From: Candidatus Eiseniibacteriota bacterium | GTDB taxonomy: Bacteria > Joyebacterota > Joyebacteria > Joyebacterales > Joyebacteraceae | NCBI GenBank assembly: GCA_030638405.1 | Contig: DAOWER010000063.1 | Location: 1 to 8,092, forward strand | DNA: 8,092 bases | Direction: 5' to 3' | Shown here: in pieces, positions 5,201 to 8,092 of the stretch | How the letters are laid out: the number at the start of each line of letters is the position of its first letter | How positions within the stretch are numbered: position 1 is the stretch's first letter | Position numbers and translations under genes: made by a program | The notes under the pieces: generated by a model | Seen by the model: the letters and a program-made list of their open reading frames with translations, nothing else | Databases searched by the model: none | Told to the model about the DNA's origin: nothing

Positions 5201-8092
5201 GACACGGAGGACGTCGACGTGCCGCCGAACGGGTTCGACGCCGACGAGGACGTGGGCCTCGATACGGTGCCGGGTGTGGACGGAGAGGGTGTGCCCGGCG
5301 ATGACGGAGACGACGACTACGGCTTCGAGTACGGCTCGGACGACTACTCGAAGATCAACGGCACCGAGGGCAACGAGCGCCTGGACACGGAGGACCTGAA
5401 CGGAAACGGCTACGTCGACAAGGACGACAGCTACTGGACGCTGTCGGTCGACCTGTCGGACACGACGCATCTGGTCCAGGACAACAGCGAACTCGTCGCC
5501 GGCAACTACTGGAGGAAGTACCGCATTCCACTGAGGAACGCCGAGTCCGTCAACGGCATAGCCTCGTGGTTGTCCATCAAGTCGGCACGCATCTGGGTGA
5601 ACGGGCTGCTCCTGGGACCGACCAACGTGATGATAGGCTCGATCGACATCATCGGCAATCAGTGGAAACCCACCCCGATAGTCGACGAGGACGGAGTCGT
5701 CGTTCCCGAGGAAGAGATGGGCGACATGGGGTTCCGCGTGGGGACGAAGAACACGAAGGAGGACGTGGGCTACGTTCCGCCCTTCGACCCGGGAACCGAC
5801 GAGGACACGAACCTCCCGAAGCGCGAGCAGTCGCTCTTCCTGCTCTACGAGGATCTCCGTAGCGGGCACACGGGGTCTGCCACGAAGACCTTCTTCTCCG
5901 AAGAGGACTACACGGGGTATCAGTCGTTCGATTTCTACCTGCACGGGGACGCCGGCGTGGAGGAGGGAACGGTTTTCTTCGTGCGGCTCGGTCGAGACTC
6001 GCTGAATTACTACGAGTACAGCTTGGAGCCGCGCCCGGGATGGGCTCAGGACAGGGGCAGGACGGACAACCTGCTGGTCGTTCCGTTCACCAGTTTCACG
6101 GATCTCAAGCTCGGTGAGTACGCCACGATGGACACCGCCGCCGCGTGGGGCGATACGAACGCGGTCCGGGGAGAACGGTTCAAGCGGGTCGGGTGGCCTT
6201 CGCTCTCCAGGATCCGTCGCTTGAACGTTGGCGTCAGGAACGACGTGGCCGGCGGCTCTGACATCACCGGCGAACTCTGGCTGGACGACATCCGCCTGTC
6301 TGACGTCCGCAGGGACATCGGGTGGGCCGAGAGAGCGACGATCGAGGCCAGGTTCGCGGACTTCCTCAACGCCGACTTCGACCTCCGTCACGTCGACGGG
6401 GAGTTCCGTTCGCTGAAGCGGCAGCGCGGCTCGGGGCAGGACAACATCACGTACAACCTGACCGGCACCATGAACGCGGACAGGTTCGTCAGTGGCCTGG
6501 GCATATCGACGCCGGTGAACGTCGTGTGGAAGCGCTCAGTCAGCCGGCCGAAGTTCTCGAGCGGATCCGACATCGTGCTCGACGAGGAGCAAAGCGCGAC
6601 CGAGAAGACGGAAACGCTCGACAGGAGCATCGCGGTGTCGCTGTCAAGGAAGCGGCAGTCGCCGGATTTCTGGACGCACCTTCTGGTCGATGGTATCTCG
6701 CTCCGCGCGTCGATGGGCGGACGTGAGAAATCCTCGCCGACGAAGGCAGACACTTCGAGGACGCTCAGGGGCAGGGTCTCGTATCGGTACGCGCCCGCCA
6801 AGCAGGGCATACGCCTGTTCGGGAACACCGAGCTCTTCCTGAAGCCGAGCAGCTTCAGGTTCAACGTGGACGCGCACGCGATTCATATGGAGAACTACGA
6901 CATCTCGGCGCTGGGCGTGAAGACCAAGCGCTCAGACAAACACGACAAGAAGCTGAACGCGGACGCTAACATCGACTTCCAGTTCCTGGACAACCTCAGG
7001 ACCTCTCACAGCGTGGCCATGAAGCGCGACCTCGAGCCTGTCAACAGGATCGTGTACGGGCTGAATACCGGCCTGGAGACCGAGCGCCGCTACTCGAACT
7101 CGCTGAGCTTCAACCCGAAGTTCGGGAGGTGGTTCGCACCGCAGTACAGCTTCAGTTCGTCCTTCACGGACAACCACGGGCCACAGGTGCGTCGCCCGGG
7201 CGATCCGTTCGGCATCAGGAACGTCCGCGTGCAGAGCAATCAGGATATACGGGCGAGCTTCGACGTCAAGAAGCTGCTGGGGTCGCCGTCATCCCCGCGC
7301 GGTCGCGCCCCGAGAGCCGGGCCGGAGAGCGGCGGCCGAGAGGAGAGGCCCGCCGGGAGCGGTGCGCGCGAGCGTGAGGGTGGAGCGGGAGGTGCGGGGG
7401 AGGAACCGACCGGTGGAGACGGCGGCGGGGTGGAAGGCGGGGAGGCCGGAGCGGGGGGCGGGCGTGAGGAAGACGGGGGAGGAACGGGAGGTGGGGCGAC
7501 CGAAGAGGAGTCCTCGGGGCCCAGGTTAGGGGACTTCGTTCGTCCGGTTCTGACGCTGCTGCGCAACACCGATGCGATAGACGCGCGCTACTCCATCAAG
7601 TGGAGTTCGCGCTACGACCGTATCACGGCGGACCAGCTGCCGGGCTGGAGCTACCGACTGGGGCTGACGAGCGGTGAGGGGGCGGACGACCGCACGGCAG
7701 AGCACACGCTGTCACTGGACTCCGGCCTGAAGCTGACGAGCCAGGTGCGTATCAAGGGTTCCTACAAGAGAGTCACGGGGGGACGGTGGTACAAGAACGC
7801 TCTCTCGGACACGACGATCCTGACGACCGAGACCGGCTCCGTGAGCCAGAACAGCAAGGGCTCGCTGTCGTGGAACGGGATCGAGAAGCTGGGCCCCCTG
7901 TCGAGCGTGTGCTCGAGCGTCCGCGCCAGGAGCGGCGTCGAATACAGGAGGGCCCACTCAGGACCGGCCGACGAACCGAACGCGCGCTCCAAGTCGTTCG
8001 CCATGAATCCGGTGGTCTCGGTCGACACCACCTTCAAGAACGGCCTGACGGGCAGCTTCTCGTGGGACAAGAGGAAGACGACGAGCTACAGC
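2150..8092 (+). CDS. sprA: SprA/Sov, type IX secretion outer-membrane translocon (3' end outside window)
   Basis: SprA forms the very large outer-membrane beta-barrel (36 strands in Flavobacterium) through which T9SS exports folded cargo. The 1981 codons seen have no stop or frameshift. Order: signal peptide 1-33; acidic Ser/Pro/Gly linker 34-140; soluble N-terminal domain with 'LEGTIGRKIHVYVDH' (308-322) and 'DEDEIIQKIELGEVNLSLPG' (about 344-363), a SprA hallmark; 'NGVRLTRGTDYTIYY' (733-747); 'KTLLGARGVYNW' (about 821-832), typical of a SprA barrel strand; 'VSVDDMEGAQN' (876-886); an acidic stretch with 'DTEDLNGNGYVDKDDSYW' (1079-1096); 'EQSLFLLYEDL' (1226-1236); 'GELWLDDIRL' (1374-1383); 'TPVNVVWKRSVSRPKF' (1454-1469); then alternating barrel sequence with a Gly/Glu-rich insert (1711-1793). 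Bacteroidota SprA is about 2400 residues, so about 400 are missing. Family call is from remembered motifs, not a search. Confidence 0.93.
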   Translation, partial: MFLDRAVRTTSHPSVATVCALLVLLLATGTVFGLEDSDENPASGSFEEGTSEADSTDASALPESLGIGPDPPADLGVILGVPINTLVTSPDSLLTPEDDSAPGADSPEAAGDTLAADEASGPETVRDPYAPGVSFLPSSKNMFLRPWSMTSGLSPGLAVGTPSMPAGAPSSVPFSRRVVVDLENETVLVVTEVGEYLSWASYAAPLWDYMYLGGDRQMQAAWKNTIVGRLGRAELGQGGGILDIDIPMPLPGPFVRAIGPGANLKVRGSERITFGGQTSYVVEALETELGRPSRFPQLDMEQQLTVNLEGTIGRKIHVYVDHRSGGDAFGGAKADQIRVRYDGDEDEIIQKIELGEVNLSLPGTEFVSYSGHHQGLFGAKMMAKVGKFDLVTIASKQEGKSSGASFTGTSESDSLVIKDIGYKAGKFFVIDDLALKYSNVTVENITLYLDDRISSNDAEDGAQEGIAYLEEPPGGAAPADTTYKREGFFVELILNEDYFIPQASGLYGEESGYQMGVVVMTYAIPTGKMLAVSYERVTDGSGGETIGGYDGDLLRLKLIKHDDSTTPAGWERTRLYEFKHIYDLGADDIPEEGFQLTIRRAAASGEDQEIHESGVPYTEMLGLDTVDIGVGSSDIDPARLDLVNGLLSFPHYTPFCPDYDTTGFYYAPGGEPDTIYYADEFEDSDKNCAIYSKDNFNAGDDDYYFVVKYNRPKTTFYLGQINIIENSEVVRLNGVRLTRGTDYTIYYPAGQLTILAEEAKEPDAKVTVEYDYKPFGITGEKTLLGARGVYNWSEKIRLGTTWMYQSKGTPEDRPRLGEEPSRTVVGDVNLSADFTPDFMTRAVDAIPFINTDAESRLRISAEAAVSIPNPNTKGFVSVDDMEGAQNTGMLGVSRRLWAPSSIPDVLGIQASDRVKINWYNPDRTVQEGDLHPELPSQEADDTHTVLEMAFGDTVEPASWAGLMRLLSKTGNDYSDYQFVELWINDGGLVASSSGTLHIDLGTISEDFYPFPVPNGELDTEDVDVPPNGFDADEDVGLDTVPGVDGEGVPGDDGDDDYGFEYGSDDYSKINGTEGNERLDTEDLNGNGYVDKDDSYWTLSVDLSDTTHLVQDNSELVAGNYWRKYRIPLRNAESVNGIASWLSIKSARIWVNGLLLGPTNVMIGSIDIIGNQWKPTPIVDEDGVVVPEEEMGDMGFRVGTKNTKEDVGYVPPFDPGTDEDTNLPKREQSLFLLYEDLRSGHTGSATKTFFSEEDYTGYQSFDFYLHGDAGVEEGTVFFVRLGRDSLNYYEYSLEPRPGWAQDRGRTDNLLVVPFTSFTDLKLGEYATMDTAAAWGDTNAVRGERFKRVGWPSLSRIRRLNVGVRNDVAGGSDITGELWLDDIRLSDVRRDIGWAERATIEARFADFLNADFDLRHVDGEFRSLKRQRGSGQDNITYNLTGTMNADRFVSGLGISTPVNVVWKRSVSRPKFSSGSDIVLDEEQSATEKTETLDRSIAVSLSRKRQSPDFWTHLLVDGISLRASMGGREKSSPTKADTSRTLRGRVSYRYAPAKQGIRLFGNTELFLKPSSFRFNVDAHAIHMENYDISALGVKTKRSDKHDKKLNADANIDFQFLDNLRTSHSVAMKRDLEPVNRIVYGLNTGLETERRYSNSLSFNPKFGRWFAPQYSFSSSFTDNHGPQVRRPGDPFGIRNVRVQSNQDIRASFDVKKLLGSPSSPRGRAPRAGPESGGREERPAGSGAREREGGAGGAGEEPTGGDGGGVEGGEAGAGGGREEDGGGTGGGATEEESSGPRLGDFVRPVLTLLRNTDAIDARYSIKWSSRYDRITADQLPGWSYRLGLTSGEGADDRTAEHTLSLDSGLKLTSQVRIKGSYKRVTGGRWYKNALSDTTILTTETGSVSQNSKGSLSWNGIEKLGPLSSVCSSVRARSGVEYRRAHSGPADEPNARSKSFAMNPVVSVDTTFKNGLTGSFSWDKRKTTSYS
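5393..5428 (+). other. EF-hand/dockerin-like calcium loop within SprA
   Basis: Residues 1082-1093 read DLNGNGYVDKDD. They fit the 12-position calcium loop: Asp1, Asn3, Asn5, Gly6, hydrophobic Val8, Asp9, and Asp12 in place of the usual Glu. The loop ends a strongly acidic segment (about 1005-1093) with many Asp/Glu. Bacteroidota SprA has a related 'EDxNxDN' block here, so a structural metal site is plausible; binding is inferred from sequence. Confidence 0.5.
7280..7528 (+). repeat. Gly/Glu/Arg-rich low-complexity insert in the SprA barrel
   Basis: Residues 1711-1793 are almost only Gly, Glu, Ala, Arg, Pro and Ser, starting after 'VKKLLG' and ending before 'RLGDFVRPVLTL'. Ordinary alternating barrel sequence lies on both sides and the frame is intact, so it is an in-frame expansion, probably a disordered loop. 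The coding strand is extremely G-rich, with runs of three to six G between 7427 and 7496, and the opposite strand reads as poly-proline-like sequence. Confidence 0.7.

Noticed and set aside
4745..6391. 548-codon open frame on the minus strand
   Set aside because: It lies fully antisense to sprA, is dominated by Val, Arg, Asp and Leu as expected from the reverse of GC-rich codons, matches no family I know, and conflicts with strong SprA motifs on the plus strand.
7240..7569. Proline-rich 109-codon frame on the minus strand
   Set aside because: It is the complement of the Gly/Glu-rich insert in sprA; the proline runs follow from the G-runs on the plus strand.

Overview
The window is a GC-rich segment (roughly 60% or more by eye) from a diderm, LPS-type bacterium. 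It holds two divergent transcription units around a 432-bp intergenic region. On the minus strand is a two-gene LPS-export unit: a complete LptF-like permease (362-1717), then an LptG-like permease (1-365) that is cut by the left edge. On the plus strand is one giant open frame (2150 to the right edge, 1981 codons, no stop). I recognise it as SprA (Sov in Porphyromonas), the outer-membrane translocon of the type IX secretion system (T9SS).

The sprA frame was translated codon by codon from 2150 to 8092 and shows no stop or frameshift. Conserved SprA blocks appear in the expected order: signal peptide, acidic linker, soluble N-terminal domain, the 'NGVxLxRGxDYTIxY' block, the 'DDMEGAQN' block, an acidic segment with an EF-hand-like loop, the 'GELWLDDIRL' block, the 'PVNVVWKRSVSRPKF' block, and then barrel-type sequence. 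The gene is not finished. Bacteroidota SprA is about 2400 residues, so about 400 residues probably lie beyond the right edge.

SprA points to the FCB superphylum and its neighbours. The high GC, the frequent AGG arginine codons and the lack of typical AT-rich Bacteroidota composition argue for a non-Bacteroidota member, such as Gemmatimonadota or an Eisenbacteria-, Latescibacteria- or Krumholzibacteriota-like lineage. That placement is an inference.

Layout: 1-365 lptG start (minus, partial); 362-1717 lptF (minus, ATGA overlap with lptG); 1718-2149 intergenic with a well-formed sigma70-type promoter for sprA, a weak candidate promoter for lptFG, a 12-bp perfect palindrome and a 10-bp-stem hairpin in the sprA leader; 2150-8092 sprA (plus, partial). 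LptFG with LptB would extract LPS from the inner membrane, and SprA would carry proteins across the outer membrane. In several T9SS organisms secreted cargo ends up attached to LPS, so a shared control region is plausible but not shown. I see no mobile element, CRISPR array, tRNA or rRNA. The biology here is a known system in an unusual host with some lineage-specific insertions, not an obviously new system.
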